Assembly: GCA_012103475.1 (NCBI GenBank) | Contig: WLWS01000005.1 | Span: 129,001-193,000 of the forward strand | DNA length: 64,000 nt | Origin: Gammaproteobacteria bacterium | Lineage (GTDB): Bacteria; Pseudomonadota; Gammaproteobacteria; Eutrophobiales; Eutrophobiaceae | Direction: 5' to 3' | Shown here: one piece after another, positions 34,386 through 45,037 of the stretch | How the letters are laid out: every line of letters starts with the position of its first letter | Numbering within the stretch: the stretch's first letter is position 1 | Notes under the pieces: generated by a model | The model's input: the letters and a program-made list of their open reading frames with translations, nothing else | What the model was told of the DNA's origin: nothing | Databases searched by the model: none | Position numbers and translations under genes: made by a program

Positions 34386-36026
34386 GTGAGCAAATCAGAA
34401 AAAACAAGATCAAAATGTAAACAGTTTCGGGATTTACTGAAGTCGTCCGAACTGGAATTCATTCTTGAAGCACATAATGGTGTTTCTGCACGCATAGCTG
34501 AACAATCAGGTTTCAAGGGTTTATGGGGTAGTGGTCTCGCCTTATCAGCACAGTTCGGCGTACGCGATAGCAATGAAGCCAGCTGGACTCAAATAATCGA
34601 TATGCTTGAGTTCATGAGTGATGTCACCAGTATTCCCATTTTGCTTGATGGTGACACGGGTTATGGCAATTTTAATAATATGCGGCGCCTGGTCACCAAA
34701 CTGGAACAACGGGATATCGCCGGTGTCTGTATTGAAGACAAACAATTTCCGAAAACAAACAGCTTTATCGATGGAGAACGCCAGCCACTCGCAGATGTTG
34801 ATGAATTCTGCGGGAAAATAAAGGCCGGTAAGGACAGTCAGTCGGACGATGATTTTTCTGTCGTTGCCAGAGTCGAAGCCCTGATAGCGGGCTGGGATAT
34901 GCATGAAGCCCTGCGTCGTGCCGAGGCATATCACCAGGCAGGTGCCGACGCTATATTAATTCATAGCAAGCTCTCAAGTGCCGAGGAAATACTGGGCTTC
35001 GCCGCCGAATGGGCGGGGAGATCACCGCTGGTCATAGTCCCAACCAAGTATTTCAGTACACCAACAGATGTGTTCCGCAAGGCCGGTATTGATCTGGTCA
35101 TTTGGGCAAACCATATGATCAGGGCAGCTATCGCTGCGATGGAAAATATCAGTCAGCAAATTCACCAGCAGCAATCTCTGGTAAATGTCGAAGATCAGAT
35201 AGCCAGTGTGAACAAAATTTTCTCGCTGCAAGGCGCGGAGGAATTATCACAGGCACAATCCCGATATTTGAAACGAAAAGAAGAGTCTCATGCCATTGTT
35301 CTTGCTGCCAGCCGCGGTAGTAGTCTGCACGAACTGACAGAAGATAAGCCCAAAGTAATGTTGTCGATTGGCGGTAAGCCACTGTTAAGAAGACTGGTGG
35401 ATGAATTCAAGAAGCAATCGGTAAATAAAATAACAGTGGTGGCTGGCTACAAAGCAGAAGCTGTCGACATCAGCGGTATTGATGTCTGTGTTAATGACAG
35501 TTACGACAAGACTTCAGAGTTATCGTCACTGGCCTGTGCAGAATCCGCTTTCAATGACAATATGTTGATCATGTATGGCGATGTTCTCTTTCGTGGCTAT
35601 ATATTGAGTGATTTGCTCGACCATAAAGCTGACATGGTCGTGGTTGTGGACTCGATGAAAGAAAATACTTCTATCAGTGGTGCGCCTGACTACGCCTATT
35701 GCACCTGCGAGGATGATCGTTCTCTTTTAAAGCAGGAAGTTTTTATCAAACATATCGCCGAACAGCAGCCCGCAGAATTCGGGGAGCCAAACGGGCGCTG
35801 GATTGGTATGCTGAAGGTGAGCCTGAAGGGAAGACAATGGCTGCATGATGCTCTGCTGGAGTTATCCGCGCAGGATAATTTCGAGCAACTGACAGTTCCA
35901 GATTTATTAAATCATCTGGTTGCAAAAGGTAAGGTCATCCACGTGCATTATATAAGCGGTCACTGGCTTGATGTGAATTCTCTGGAAGATATTGACCGCG
36001 CAAGCGATTTTACTTACGGCCAATGA
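34386..36026 (+). CDS. aepX: phosphoenolpyruvate mutase fused to a nucleotidyltransferase domain
   Basis: Rearranges PEP to phosphonopyruvate, the C-P bond forming step of phosphonate biosynthesis. Residues 1 to about 290 are the PEP mutase barrel with the metal-loop [10 protein letters not shown] (about 77-86) and the diagnostic E117-D-K-Q-F-P-K-T-N-S126 motif, which separates mutases from isocitrate lyase relatives. From about 302 to 546 lies a second NTP_transferase domain (IVLAASRG...[37 protein letters not shown]). In its first motif the usual AAG is AAS. The start is a GTG at 34386. The stop overlaps the next start by 4 bases (ATGA). Fusion of the mutase to a cytidylyltransferase is known in some phosphonate pathways. 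Confidence 0.93.
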   Translation: MSKSEKTRSKCKQFRDLLKSSELEFILEAHNGVSARIAEQSGFKGLWGSGLALSAQFGVRDSNEASWTQIIDMLEFMSDVTSIPILLDGDTGYGNFNNMRRLVTKLEQRDIAGVCIEDKQFPKTNSFIDGERQPLADVDEFCGKIKAGKDSQSDDDFSVVARVEALIAGWDMHEALRRAEAYHQAGADAILIHSKLSSAEEILGFAAEWAGRSPLVIVPTKYFSTPTDVFRKAGIDLVIWANHMIRAAIAAMENISQQIHQQQSLVNVEDQIASVNKIFSLQGAEELSQAQSRYLKRKEESHAIVLAASRGSSLHELTEDKPKVMLSIGGKPLLRRLVDEFKKQSVNKITVVAGYKAEAVDISGIDVCVNDSYDKTSELSSLACAESAFNDNMLIMYGDVLFRGYILSDLLDHKADMVVVVDSMKENTSISGAPDYAYCTCEDDRSLLKQEVFIKHIAEQQPAEFGEPNGRWIGMLKVSLKGRQWLHDALLELSAQDNFEQLTVPDLLNHLVAKGKVIHVHYISGHWLDVNSLEDIDRASDFTYGQ

Positions 36027-37177
36027 TCAAAGCAGAAAGTTTTATTGAGGCCGGTCGTCGCCATGGTTTTCACGACTATGTCGGCGTGCCCTGCTCATTT
36101 CTGACGCCCTTCATCAATTACGTAATAAACGAGAGCAAACTGAACTATATCTCCTCCTCCAATGAAGGCGATGCGATGGCATGCGCTGCCGGTTTGTCGA
36201 TTGCCGGTAAACCGGCTGTCGTCATGATGCAGAACTCAGGACTTGGCAACGCGGTCAGTCCGCTTACCTCACTTGCCTATGTTTTTCGTATCCCTTTGCT
36301 GATAATTACTACCCATCGTGGCGCACCCGGCTTGAAAGACGAACCGCAACATGAGTTGATGGGTAAAATTACCAGCGACCTCTTCGACACCATGCAGACG
36401 CCATGGGAATATTTCCCGAACGAAGAGGATCAGATTGAAGCGGCCTTGCAAAGGGCAGGTGATTACATGAAACGCGAGCATCGACCCTACGCTCTGATTA
36501 TGCGCAAGGGAAGTGTAAGCGAACATGCTCTGCATGAAAGTTCGGTGCCGAAACGAAATGGACGTGAAACCGAAAGACAGGATTTCAGCCAGCCAGGCAA
36601 TAATCTTCCATCAAGACAGGAAATTCTGCAGGAAGTTTTAAAGAACAGTCCGATAGATAAAAGTGTCATCATTGCCACAACGGGATTTACCGGCCGCGAA
36701 TTGTATGCCATCGACGATCGTCATAATCAGCTGTACATGGTTGGCTCAATGGGTTGCGCCTCGTCACTCGGGCTGGGTATCAGTCTCGCCCGCCCAGATT
36801 TGAAAGTGATTGTTATCGATGGTGATGGTGCTGCATTAATGCGCCTGGGAAACTTTGCCACTGTTGGAACGTATGCCGAAAATAATTTTTTTCATATTTT
36901 GCTCGATAATGAAGTACATGATTCAACCGGTGCTCAGGCTACGGTTGCCGGAAATGTAGAATTTGCAGATATAGCCAGCGCCTGCGCCTATGGGCTCAGC
37001 TATAGCGGTAACGATTCAGGGTTGATTGAGACCTTGCTGAATTCGGTAGAAACAGCGGGCCCCCGTTTCGCACATTTGAAAATCAAGGCAGGAACAATAC
37101 AGGACCTGCCGAGGCCGAATGTCACACCGGAAACAGTGCTGCGACGACTGATGCAGCACATCGGCTCGTCATTTTAA
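36023..37177 (+). CDS. aepY: phosphonopyruvate decarboxylase
   Basis: Thiamine-diphosphate enzyme of 384 residues that converts phosphonopyruvate to phosphonoacetaldehyde, pulling the unfavourable mutase reaction forward. The N-terminal half shows [14 protein letters not shown] and [14 protein letters not shown] (the TPP-activating Glu). The C-terminal half holds the TPP/Mg motif [18 protein letters not shown] with the later [13 protein letters not shown]. It is translationally coupled to the mutase gene. No 2-aminoethylphosphonate transaminase or phosphonoacetaldehyde reductase gene follows; instead the convergent dxs gene begins 17 bases beyond the stop. Confidence 0.94.
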   Translation: MIKAESFIEAGRRHGFHDYVGVPCSFLTPFINYVINESKLNYISSSNEGDAMACAAGLSIAGKPAVVMMQNSGLGNAVSPLTSLAYVFRIPLLIITTHRGAPGLKDEPQHELMGKITSDLFDTMQTPWEYFPNEEDQIEAALQRAGDYMKREHRPYALIMRKGSVSEHALHESSVPKRNGRETERQDFSQPGNNLPSRQEILQEVLKNSPIDKSVIIATTGFTGRELYAIDDRHNQLYMVGSMGCASSLGLGISLARPDLKVIVIDGDGAALMRLGNFATVGTYAENNFFHILLDNEVHDSTGAQATVAGNVEFADIASACAYGLSYSGNDSGLIETLLNSVETAGPRFAHLKIKAGTIQDLPRPNVTPETVLRRLMQHIGSSF

Positions 37178-37194
37178 GAAGTCTGGAAATTAGT

Positions 37195-39087
37195 TCAGGC
37201 GGATTTCGCTGAATTTAACTGACCGGTTTTTCGCAGATGATCTTGAATAAATGTCAGCAAGCCTTCTGCGGTTAAGCCTGCATCACGCAGCATGTCGTCC
37301 TGACTGCCATGTTCAACCAGTCTGTCTGGTAAACCATAGTTAACAATGGGCTGAGTTATACCATTTGCTGCAAGCGCTTCGTTCACTGCCGATCCGGCAC
37401 CTCCTTGCACAACATTCTCTTCAATAGTTACCAGAAGATCATGCTGGTTCGCCATTTGTAAAATCATCTCGGTATCGATCGGCTTCACGAAACGCATATT
37501 TACCACTGTGGCATCAATTGCGTCCGCCGCTTCAAGCGCGGTTCCAAGCATGGAACCGAAGGCCAGTATCGCAACATTTTTTCCTTCTCTTCTCAATTCG
37601 GCTTTACCAAGCGGAATAGCCTCCATTTTCTGCTGAATTTCTACGCCCGGTCCACTGCCACGTGGATAACGTACTGCTGCCGGTTGATCCAGGGTAAAAC
37701 CCGTGTACAACATCTGTCGGCATTCATTCTCATCAGCTGGTGTCATAACCACCATGTTCGGCAGGCAACGCATGTAACTCAGATCAAAACTACCGTTGTG
37801 TGTTGAACCGTCACCACCGACACAACCGGCCCGATCAATTGCGAACAACACTGGCAAATTCTGCACGACCACATCGTGGATCAATTGATCATAGCCGCGC
37901 TGAAGGAAGGTTGAATAGATTGCAACAACTGGTTTGAGACCATCACAGGCCATACCCGCCGCAACAGCGACACTGTGCTGCTCGGCAATTGCGACATCAA
38001 AATGTCGATCCGGGTATTCTTTATCGAAACGAACAAGACCAGAGCCCTCGCGCATGGCCGGCGTAATAGCGACCAGTCGCTGATCTTCAGCAGCCATATC
38101 ACAAATCCAGTCGCCGAACACTTTGCTGTAGGTCGGCTTGCTGGCTTTTTTTGTAGTGGTCATGCCCTTATCCGGATCGAAAGGGGTCACCGCATGATAT
38201 TTTACCGGATCGTCTTCAGCCGGAGCGTAGCCTTTGCCTTTGCGTGTGATGATGTGCAGGAATTGCGGACCGGACAATTCATTCAGGTTTCTGATAGTTT
38301 CAAGTAGTAGAGGCAAATCATGACCATCAACAGGGCCGATGTAGTTAAAGCCAAGCTCTTCAAACAAAGTGCCCTGGCCAATCATGCCTTTGACATGTTC
38401 CTCAGTTTTGCGTGCCAGTTCCCAGACATTTGGTACCTGTGACATAACCCGCTTACTACCTTCTCTTACCGAAGCGTAGAACTTACTGGAAAGAATTCGG
38501 GCAAATCGATTGGAAAGTGCGCCCACATTCGGGGAAATCGACATATTATTGTCGTTAAGCACCACCAGCATATCAGCCTCGAGCCCGCCAGCATGGTTGA
38601 GCGCTTCGAAGGCCATTCCGGCAGTAATACTCCCGTCACCTATAATAGCGACCGCTTTTCGATTGCGCCCGGTTCGTTTCGCTGCGACTGACATACCAAG
38701 GGCTGCACTGATGGAGGTACTTGAATGGCCAACGCCAAAAGCGTCGTACTCGCTTTCATCTCTTTTCGGAAACGGAGCCAGACCATCGGCTTTACGAATT
38801 GAGTGCAGTCGATCACGCCGACCTGTCAGAATTTTATGCACATAGGCCTGATGCCCAACGTCCCAAATCAGGCGATCATCCGGGGTATTGTAAATATAGT
38901 GGAGAGCCAGTGTCAGCTCAACGGTCCCCAGACTGGCCGCAAAATGACCACTATTCTGACTGGCCCAGCGTAAGAGAAAATCGCGAATTTCTTCAGCAAG
39001 TGGTTCAAGATCGGATTCAGCCAGCATTCGCAAATCTGCCGGAGAATTAATTGAATTCAGTAAGGTATAAGAGGTCTCACTACTCAT
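37195..39087 (-). CDS. dxs: 1-deoxy-D-xylulose-5-phosphate synthase
   Basis: First enzyme of the MEP isoprenoid pathway; joins pyruvate and glyceraldehyde-3-phosphate using thiamine diphosphate. The 630-residue length is typical (E. coli 620). Visible motifs are [16 protein letters not shown], the TPP-binding [18 protein letters not shown] with [34 protein letters not shown] (catalytic Glu) and the C-terminal transketolase-type domain with [16 protein letters not shown]. It is divergent from the hopanoid genes across 239 bases, consistent with isoprenoid supply for hopanoids. That spacer is A/T-rich near 39170-39270, and I assign no specific site to it. Confidence 0.97.
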   Translation of the reverse strand: MSSETSYTLLNSINSPADLRMLAESDLEPLAEEIRDFLLRWASQNSGHFAASLGTVELTLALHYIYNTPDDRLIWDVGHQAYVHKILTGRRDRLHSIRKADGLAPFPKRDESEYDAFGVGHSSTSISAALGMSVAAKRTGRNRKAVAIIGDGSITAGMAFEALNHAGGLEADMLVVLNDNNMSISPNVGALSNRFARILSSKFYASVREGSKRVMSQVPNVWELARKTEEHVKGMIGQGTLFEELGFNYIGPVDGHDLPLLLETIRNLNELSGPQFLHIITRKGKGYAPAEDDPVKYHAVTPFDPDKGMTTTKKASKPTYSKVFGDWICDMAAEDQRLVAITPAMREGSGLVRFDKEYPDRHFDVAIAEQHSVAVAAGMACDGLKPVVAIYSTFLQRGYDQLIHDVVVQNLPVLFAIDRAGCVGGDGSTHNGSFDLSYMRCLPNMVVMTPADENECRQMLYTGFTLDQPAAVRYPRGSGPGVEIQQKMEAIPLGKAELRREGKNVAILAFGSMLGTALEAADAIDATVVNMRFVKPIDTEMILQMANQHDLLVTIEENVVQGGAGSAVNEALAANGITQPIVNYGLPDRLVEHGSQDDMLRDAGLTAEGLLTFIQDHLRKTGQLNSAKSA

Positions 39088-39326
39088 GTTTCGCTTCTGT
39101 CATTTGTCATTATGGTGCGGCCTGTTGACTGAATATGACTGTCGCTGTCCGGCACTGGTTCATTTACGTGTTAAATATGCGTTAAAACAACACTATGAGC
39201 TACTCAATTTTGAGAAGCATCATCTATAGAATTAGGGTATCATACTTTATCTTACTAATTTTTGGGGTTTTTATTTAAGCTCCCGGACTGAATTCACGAA
39301 AACTATTACATTTACGGAGTAATCTG

Positions 39327-40457
39327 ATGGGTGTCCCATTAATCCAACAATATCGTGTGGCAAAGTACATAATCAGCAAGAAACTGGGTGGTGTAAAACG
39401 CTATCCGCTTGTGCTCATGTTGGAACCCCTGTTCCGCTGCAATCTGGCCTGTGCTGGCTGCGGTAAAATCGACTACCCTGATGAAATTCTTGATAAGCGT
39501 ATTTCCTATGAAGACGCCATGCACGCCATCGACGAATGTGGCGCTCCAATGGTATCGATAGCTGGTGGCGAACCGCTCATTCATAAGGAGATGCCGAGAA
39601 TCATAGAAGGCTACATAGCTAAAAAGAAATTCATCTATCTGTGTACCAATGCACTTTTACTGGATGCACGGATGGACGACTACTCACCTTCACCCTATCT
39701 GACTTTTTCCATCCATCTTGACGGGAATCGTGATCGTCACGATGCTTCAGTTTGCCGTGATGGTGTTTTTGACAAGTGTATTGAAGTCATAAAGAAAGCC
39801 CGGGACAGAGGCTTCAGAGTCACGATTAACTGCACTCTTTTCCAGAATGAAACGGCGGAAGAAGTCTCAGAGTTTATGGATCATGCCATGCAACTCGGCG
39901 TTGAAGGCGTAACTATATCACCAGGTTACAATTACGAACGCGCACCTCGTCAGGACGTTTTTCTGCAGCGCAAGGAAAGCAAACAATTATTCCGTAATAT
40001 TTTCAAGATGGGCAAGGGTAAGAAATGGCGCTTCAATCAATCTTCTATGTATCTTGATTTTCTTGCCGGCAACCAGAGTTATCAATGCACACCCTGGGGC
40101 AACCCGACCAGAAATATATTCGGCTGGCAAAAACCCTGCTATTTACTGGTAGGAGAAGGTTATGTGCCGACATTTAAAGCCCTGATAGAAGACACCGACT
40201 GGGATAATTATGGCAATGGTCGTAACCCCAAGTGCGCTAACTGCATGGTACATTGCGGTTTCGAAGCCTCCGCTGTCGATGATACTTTCCGTCATCCTCT
40301 GACTGCACTGAAAGTTGCTTTATTGGGACCGAAAACGGAAGGCCCGATGGCTCCTGAACTACCGGTACTTTACGATGATGTGACACCTGGCAAGCCGAAA
40401 CTGGTCGCAGAAATTAAACCCGTCAACGATGACAGCAATAAAAAACAAGTTGCTTAA
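39327..40457 (+). CDS. hpnH: hopanoid C35 side-chain radical SAM enzyme (adenosyl-hopane synthesis)
   Basis: Radical SAM protein of 376 residues that attaches adenosine to the hopene skeleton as the first step of extended hopanoid synthesis. The iron-sulfur ligands are C38, C42 and C45 (RCNLACAGC). GGEPLIH is the SAM-binding GGE motif, and SIHLDGNRDRHD is characteristic of HpnH. A C-terminal cysteine-rich segment (KCANCMVHCGFEASA) is also family-typical. The ATG at 39327 has a CGGAG site. Its stop overlaps the hpnB start by one base (TAATG), so the two genes are coupled. Squalene-hopene cyclase is not in the window. Confidence 0.96.
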   Translation: MGVPLIQQYRVAKYIISKKLGGVKRYPLVLMLEPLFRCNLACAGCGKIDYPDEILDKRISYEDAMHAIDECGAPMVSIAGGEPLIHKEMPRIIEGYIAKKKFIYLCTNALLLDARMDDYSPSPYLTFSIHLDGNRDRHDASVCRDGVFDKCIEVIKKARDRGFRVTINCTLFQNETAEEVSEFMDHAMQLGVEGVTISPGYNYERAPRQDVFLQRKESKQLFRNIFKMGKGKKWRFNQSSMYLDFLAGNQSYQCTPWGNPTRNIFGWQKPCYLLVGEGYVPTFKALIEDTDWDNYGNGRNPKCANCMVHCGFEASAVDDTFRHPLTALKVALLGPKTEGPMAPELPVLYDDVTPGKPKLVAEIKPVNDDSNKKQVA

Positions 40458-41578
40458 TGACGACATTTTGGCTGGCGCTCTGCGGATTTCTAATCTGGTT
40501 TAGCATTCTCGTTCTTCCCTGGCGACCGTGGAGTACGCGGGAGTCTCTTGATGCTCACAGCTGTAATGATGTTATCAGTCCGAGTGTCAGCGTCCTGATC
40601 CCGGCCAGAAATGAAGAAGAGGTTATTTTTCGCACACTCTCATCCCTGGCTGACCAGAGTCCTATTGCTCAGGTAATCCTGATTAACGATCAGTCTGAAG
40701 ATAAGACGGTTGATCTTGCCAGACAGAGCGAATGCGACAAGCTCACCATCATCGAAGGTCGCCCGCTAAAGCAGGGCTGGAGTGGTAAATTGTGGGCGCT
40801 CGAACAGGGTCGGGAAAAAGTAACAACTGAATATACGCTCTTGCTGGACGCTGATATTGAATTACAGGCGGATACTGTTGCTACTCTGGTAAAGAAACTG
40901 GAAAAAGAAAATCTGGATATGGTTTCTTTGATGGCTTATTTACGCATGCAAAGTGTCTGGGAATTGTTACTGATGCCCGCCTTCATTTATTTTTTCAAAC
41001 TCCTCTATCCCTTTGCCCTGGCTAATTCCCGAAACAAACTTATAGCAGCGGCGGCAGGGGGTTGTATTCTGATTAAGTCAGCAAAACTTGAGGAGATTGG
41101 TGGATTTGCGGCTCTCAAAGAAGCTTTGATAGACGATTGCTCACTGGCTCGCCTGGTGAAAAAAACAGATGGGCGCACCTGGCTCGGCTTATCACACTCG
41201 GCAATCAGTCATCGAAGCTATGATAAACTGGAAACCATCTGGGATATGGTCGCACGTACGGCCTACACACAGTTGCATTATTCACTCGCTTTATTACTTC
41301 TGTGTACCCTTTTAATGCTGTTCGCTTTTGTTGTCCCACTGGCTTCGATGTTTGTGATGGATTTACCGATCATACTAATTTCGGTTCTCGCTTATATAAT
41401 GATGATGATAAGCTATCTGCCAGTGCTCAAATATTACCAACGCAACCCGCTGTGGGCCTGCACTCTGCCCATCACCGGTGTACTCTACCTGTGTATGACA
41501 TGGAGTTCAGCTATTCGTCATTGGCGTGGTACGGGTGCAGTATGGAAAAACAGGGCTTATGCACGACCAGCACCCTGA
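40457..41578 (+). CDS. hpnB: hopene-associated glycosyltransferase HpnB
   Basis: Membrane-bound GT2 glycosyltransferase of 373 residues. An N-terminal membrane helix (about 3-22) is followed by the GT-A domain: VSVLIPARNEEEV (about 43-55), INDQSEDKTVDLA, KQGWSGKLWALEQG and LLLDADIELQ (D-x-D). IDDCSLARLVKK and three C-terminal helices complete the HpnB pattern. It is part of the hopanoid gene group, though the reaction it catalyses is not firmly established. The KxGWxGK-LWA motif and adjacency to hpnH make the assignment secure. Confidence 0.94.
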   Translation: MTTFWLALCGFLIWFSILVLPWRPWSTRESLDAHSCNDVISPSVSVLIPARNEEEVIFRTLSSLADQSPIAQVILINDQSEDKTVDLARQSECDKLTIIEGRPLKQGWSGKLWALEQGREKVTTEYTLLLDADIELQADTVATLVKKLEKENLDMVSLMAYLRMQSVWELLLMPAFIYFFKLLYPFALANSRNKLIAAAAGGCILIKSAKLEEIGGFAALKEALIDDCSLARLVKKTDGRTWLGLSHSAISHRSYDKLETIWDMVARTAYTQLHYSLALLLLCTLLMLFAFVVPLASMFVMDLPIILISVLAYIMMMISYLPVLKYYQRNPLWACTLPITGVLYLCMTWSSAIRHWRGTGAVWKNRAYARPAP

Positions 41579-41635
41579 TCAATGCAAACTTTTTGCCTAA
41601 TTTGGGTCAAATGAATTACAGACTGTAAATTTCTG

Positions 41636-42352
41636 ATGCTATTTATGTTTTATAGAAAAATAAAAATAATAAACACCTCCGGTGTATTGTCCGTAAAGCG
41701 CCTGACTTGCTGCCTGCAAAAAATCGCAATACTGATGATACTTTCGACATCGGCATCAATAGCTGATACCAGGGATATGCATGCCGATGAGCAACAGGCG
41801 ACGGTGACCTACACGGATGCCATGCTGGTAATAAAAGAATTGCATTCCAAACTCCTGTACATAATGCAAAATGCTGAATCTCTGGGGTATCAGGGTCGCT
41901 ATGGTGAAGTGGAAGAAGTTGTTATTTCACGTTTCGATACACCCTTGATTGCAAAAGTCATCATGAGTCGTTACTGGAGACAACTTGATGATGAGAAAAA
42001 AATGGATTTCATCCGGCTTTTCCAGAGACTCAGCGTAGCAACCTATGCATCGCGTTTTGATGGTTATGATAATGAAAGTTTCGTCGAGTTATCAGCAGAA
42101 AAGCTTAAAAAGGGTAGACTTTTAATTAAAACAGAATTACAAAGAACGGATGATAAGCCGGTTCATCTGGACTATCTGATGCACGAAACAGATGGGGAGT
42201 GGAAAATCATCAGCGTTATCGCAAACGGTGTGAATGACCTTTCATTGAAACGCGCAGAATACGCTACAGTAATCAAGGACAGGGGATTCGACGGATTGGT
42301 GGATGAAGTCAGCCGTAAAATTAGCGACATGGAGCTACAGGACAAGGAATAA
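41636..42352 (+). CDS. hpnM: MlaC/Ttg2D-like protein, HpnM type
   Basis: Exported protein of 238 residues related to MlaC, a periplasmic lipid carrier. The signal region is long (hydrophobic LQKIAILMILSTSASIA, cut near ADT at about 45). The mature domain has the family pattern VISRFDTPLIAKVIMSRYWRQL, F-x-R-L-F-Q-R-L-S-V-A-T-Y-A-S-R-F and GEWKIISVIANGVNDLSLKRAEY. Following hpnH and hpnB it fits HpnM, the hopanoid-locus version thought to help move hopanoids to the outer membrane. The true start may lie downstream of 41636 (a TTG near 41684), since the N-terminal extension is long for a signal peptide. The next gene, mlaA, follows in the same direction. Confidence 0.85.
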   Translation: MLFMFYRKIKIINTSGVLSVKRLTCCLQKIAILMILSTSASIADTRDMHADEQQATVTYTDAMLVIKELHSKLLYIMQNAESLGYQGRYGEVEEVVISRFDTPLIAKVIMSRYWRQLDDEKKMDFIRLFQRLSVATYASRFDGYDNESFVELSAEKLKKGRLLIKTELQRTDDKPVHLDYLMHETDGEWKIISVIANGVNDLSLKRAEYATVIKDRGFDGLVDEVSRKISDMELQDKE

Positions 42353-42440
42353 CATGAATTTGGCGCACATTGGAGTATTATGTCGCCCGCGAAGTAAACT
42401 TGAAGTAGCGTTTTTATAGAAAATATTGAGTACACAGATT

Positions 42441-43205
42441 ATGAACAAAATTACCAGAACGGTTTTAACCTTCCTCATGCTTGGATTGTTTGCAGGCTGC
42501 GCCAGCAATCAGTCCAAAAATGCCACGCCTCACGATCCTATTGAACCGGCAAACCGGACCTTCTACAATTTCAGTGAAGGGCTGGACAGGCACCTGATCA
42601 AACCATTAGCTGAGGGCTACGTTAGTATCACTCCGGCTCCCGTGCGCACCGCGGTGACGCACTTTTTTGATAACCTGTCTTATCTTAATGTCATTTTGAA
42701 CTCTTTTCTGCAGGGTAAAATCTCGCAGGGCTTTTCCGATACTGGTCGATTTATTGTAAACAGCACGCTTGGACTAGGTGGTCTATTTGATGTGGCAACC
42801 GACGCGGGACTTGAACGACACCAGGAAGATCTTGGTCAGACTTTCGCCGTCTGGGGTATCGATCGTGGTAGCTATGTGTATCTGCCGGTACGCGGACCTA
42901 ATACAGTACGAAATTTACCCGACTTTGCGACCAGCCTGTTTCTGAACCCTCTATTCTATGTTACCGGAGCCGTACTCTTTCCAGTGACTGCGCTGAATGT
43001 CGTTAATATCCGGGCCAACCTGCTCGATGCTACCAACATCCGGGATGAGGCTGCGGTCGACCCTTACTCTTTCACCCGTGAGGCCTATCTACAACAACGC
43101 GAGTATCTTATTCACGACGGTAACCCGCCGACCGAAGGCTATGATGACATCTTTGATGAAGACGGCGATTTCGGCGGTGATGATGATGTTCTGGTTATAG
43201 AATAG
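42441..43205 (+). CDS. mlaA: MlaA (VacJ) family outer-membrane lipoprotein
   Basis: Lipoprotein of 254 residues that in the Mla system removes phospholipids from the outer leaflet and passes them to MlaC. The ATG at 42441 is chosen because it directly opens a lipoprotein signal ending LGLFAGC, with the acylated Cys at about residue 20; an in-frame TTG at 42426 is less likely. Family blocks: DPIEPANRTFYNFSEGLDRHLIKPLAEGY, FFDNLSYLNVILNS, GRFIVNSTLGLGGLFDVA, EDLGQTFAVWGI and YVYLPVRGPNTVRN. The C-terminus is very acidic (DDIFDEDGDFGGDDD). The MlaC-like gene just upstream could be its partner. A terminator follows. Confidence 0.95.
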   Translation: MNKITRTVLTFLMLGLFAGCASNQSKNATPHDPIEPANRTFYNFSEGLDRHLIKPLAEGYVSITPAPVRTAVTHFFDNLSYLNVILNSFLQGKISQGFSDTGRFIVNSTLGLGGLFDVATDAGLERHQEDLGQTFAVWGIDRGSYVYLPVRGPNTVRNLPDFATSLFLNPLFYVTGAVLFPVTALNVVNIRANLLDATNIRDEAAVDPYSFTREAYLQQREYLIHDGNPPTEGYDDIFDEDGDFGGDDDVLVIE

Positions 43206-43235
43206 AAAAATTCATCTCGTTTTTTTGTGTAATTA

Positions 43236-43256
43236 CCCCGGTGAGACCGGGGTTTT
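43236..43256 (+). terminator. rho-independent terminator after mlaA
   Basis: A perfect 7-bp stem CCCCGGT/ACCGGGG (43236-43242 with 43246-43252) with a 3-base loop, followed by TTTT. The rest of the gap to rng (to 43477) is A/T-rich and holds no other feature I can support. Confidence 0.9.
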
Positions 43257-43477
43257 GCTTTCTGCCTCCCTGAATATTATTTATTTGTACCTGCCGGGAT
43301 AATTAAACTCCAAGGGTCTATTACTGCTAAAATCCACCAGCTGGTTCCTGAAAAACAGTACCAGTCTGGATAAATCCTTAATTGATTCTCACTTTTGAAG
43401 CCTGAAAAGTGTATTTTTCCTATATATATTTTATAGTTACACTATTTTCTTAAGTTTTATCTATAAATCTTGATCTA

Positions 43478-45025
43478 ATGAGCGAAGAAATACTCATCAA
43501 TGTCACACCGCAGGAAACGCGTGTGGCTCTGGTCGAAAACGGCGTACTTCATGAAGTCTACGTCGAGCGCACTCGTAAACGTGGCCTCGTCGGAAACATT
43601 TTCAAAGGTCGCGTGTCCCGTGTGCTGCCCGGTATGCAGGCTGCGTTTATCGATGTTGGTCTGGAACGCACCGGATTTCTGCATATTTCGGACATCATCG
43701 GCATTAATGATGAGAACGATCAATCCGACTCATCCTCCCCGATAGCTGAAGCCTCCATCGATGGTATTTTGCGCGAAGGTCAGGATATTCTGGTTCAAGT
43801 TGTCAAAGACCCGCTGGGCACAAAAGGAGCGAGGCTAACGACACGAGTTTCTTTTCCCTCGCGCTTTCTCGTTTTCATTCCTGACAATTCAAGTATTGGC
43901 ATCTCTCAGAGAATTGAAGATGAAGAAGAACGCGAGCGACTTCGAGAAATCATCAGTCGTTATCAAAACGAAGTTCAGAGTCTTGCCGTCGTACCGGATA
44001 GTAATGTGGTACTTCATACCGCATTTAAACAAAATCAAATTAACGACAAAGGTGGCTTCATTGTTCGCACCGCTGCAGAGGGTATAGCAGAAGAAGACCT
44101 AATCAAGGATATCGAGTTTTTACGCAAGCTGTGGGACTCAACTTTTGTCCGCAGTCAAAATACTTTTGCACCTAATATTATTTACGAAGATCTGCCTTTG
44201 GTCATGCGCACAATGCGTGATTTGGTTCATATCGACATTGAAAAAGTTAGAATTGATTCCAAAGAAACCTATTTGCGGGTGAAGGAATTTGCCAAGCACT
44301 TTATACCGGAACTATTGGGCCGGATTGAGTATTACCCGGGCGAACGACCGATTCTCGACCTGTATTCAGTCGATGATGAAATTCAACGTTCTCTGAATCG
44401 TAAAGTAAACCTGAAATCCGGTGGTCATCTGGTTATTGACCAGACCGAAGCGATGACTACGATTGATGTAAATACCGGTGGGTTTGTAGGCAGTCGTAAC
44501 CTTGAAGAAACCATCTATAAGACCAATCTTGAGTCCTCTCAGGCAATTTCCAGACAATTACGTCTGCGTAATCTGGGTGGAATTATTATTATCGATTTTA
44601 TTGATATGCAGGACCCTGAACATGGTCGTCAAGTCTTACGTTCACTGGAAAAACATCTTGAGCGCGACAACTCAAAAATAACTATCAGTGAACTCACCTC
44701 CCTTGGCCTGGTACAGCTGACCCGTAAAAGAACACGCGAAAGTCTTGAACATATCCTCTGCGAACCTTGTCCAACCTGTAATGCACGTGGAACGATTAAG
44801 ACAGCGGAGACGGTTTGCTATGAAATATTTCGAGAAATCTTGCGTGAAGTTCGCCAGTTTGATGCAAAGAAATTACTCGTTGTCGCCTCACAACTGGTGG
44901 TAGAGATGCTGCTTGATGACGAATCCACCAGTGTCGCTGAACTCGAGGCGTTTATCGGTCGTCCGATTGGCTTTCAGGTTGAACCACTATACACCCAGGA
45001 ACAATATGACATTGTTCTTCTTTAA
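43478..45025 (+). CDS. rng: ribonuclease G
   Basis: Endoribonuclease for 16S rRNA 5' maturation and mRNA decay. The N-terminal opening EILINVTPQETRVALVENG is RNase G-specific, then the S1 domain GNIFKGRVSRVLPGMQAAFIDVG (about 38-60). Catalytic region: VIDQTEAMTTIDVNTGGFVG with the metal-binding Asp, and GGIIIIDFIDM. The Zn-link cysteines are in CEPCPTC (about 427-433). The 515-residue length is slightly above the E. coli 489, and there is no long RNase E-type C-terminal scaffold. It precedes yhdP by 12 bases, as in many gammaproteobacteria. Confidence 0.96.
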   Translation: MSEEILINVTPQETRVALVENGVLHEVYVERTRKRGLVGNIFKGRVSRVLPGMQAAFIDVGLERTGFLHISDIIGINDENDQSDSSSPIAEASIDGILREGQDILVQVVKDPLGTKGARLTTRVSFPSRFLVFIPDNSSIGISQRIEDEEERERLREIISRYQNEVQSLAVVPDSNVVLHTAFKQNQINDKGGFIVRTAAEGIAEEDLIKDIEFLRKLWDSTFVRSQNTFAPNIIYEDLPLVMRTMRDLVHIDIEKVRIDSKETYLRVKEFAKHFIPELLGRIEYYPGERPILDLYSVDDEIQRSLNRKVNLKSGGHLVIDQTEAMTTIDVNTGGFVGSRNLEETIYKTNLESSQAISRQLRLRNLGGIIIIDFIDMQDPEHGRQVLRSLEKHLERDNSKITISELTSLGLVQLTRKRTRESLEHILCEPCPTCNARGTIKTAETVCYEIFREILREVRQFDAKKLLVVASQLVVEMLLDDESTSVAELEAFIGRPIGFQVEPLYTQEQYDIVLL

Positions 45026-45037
45026 TTCTCCTGTTTA

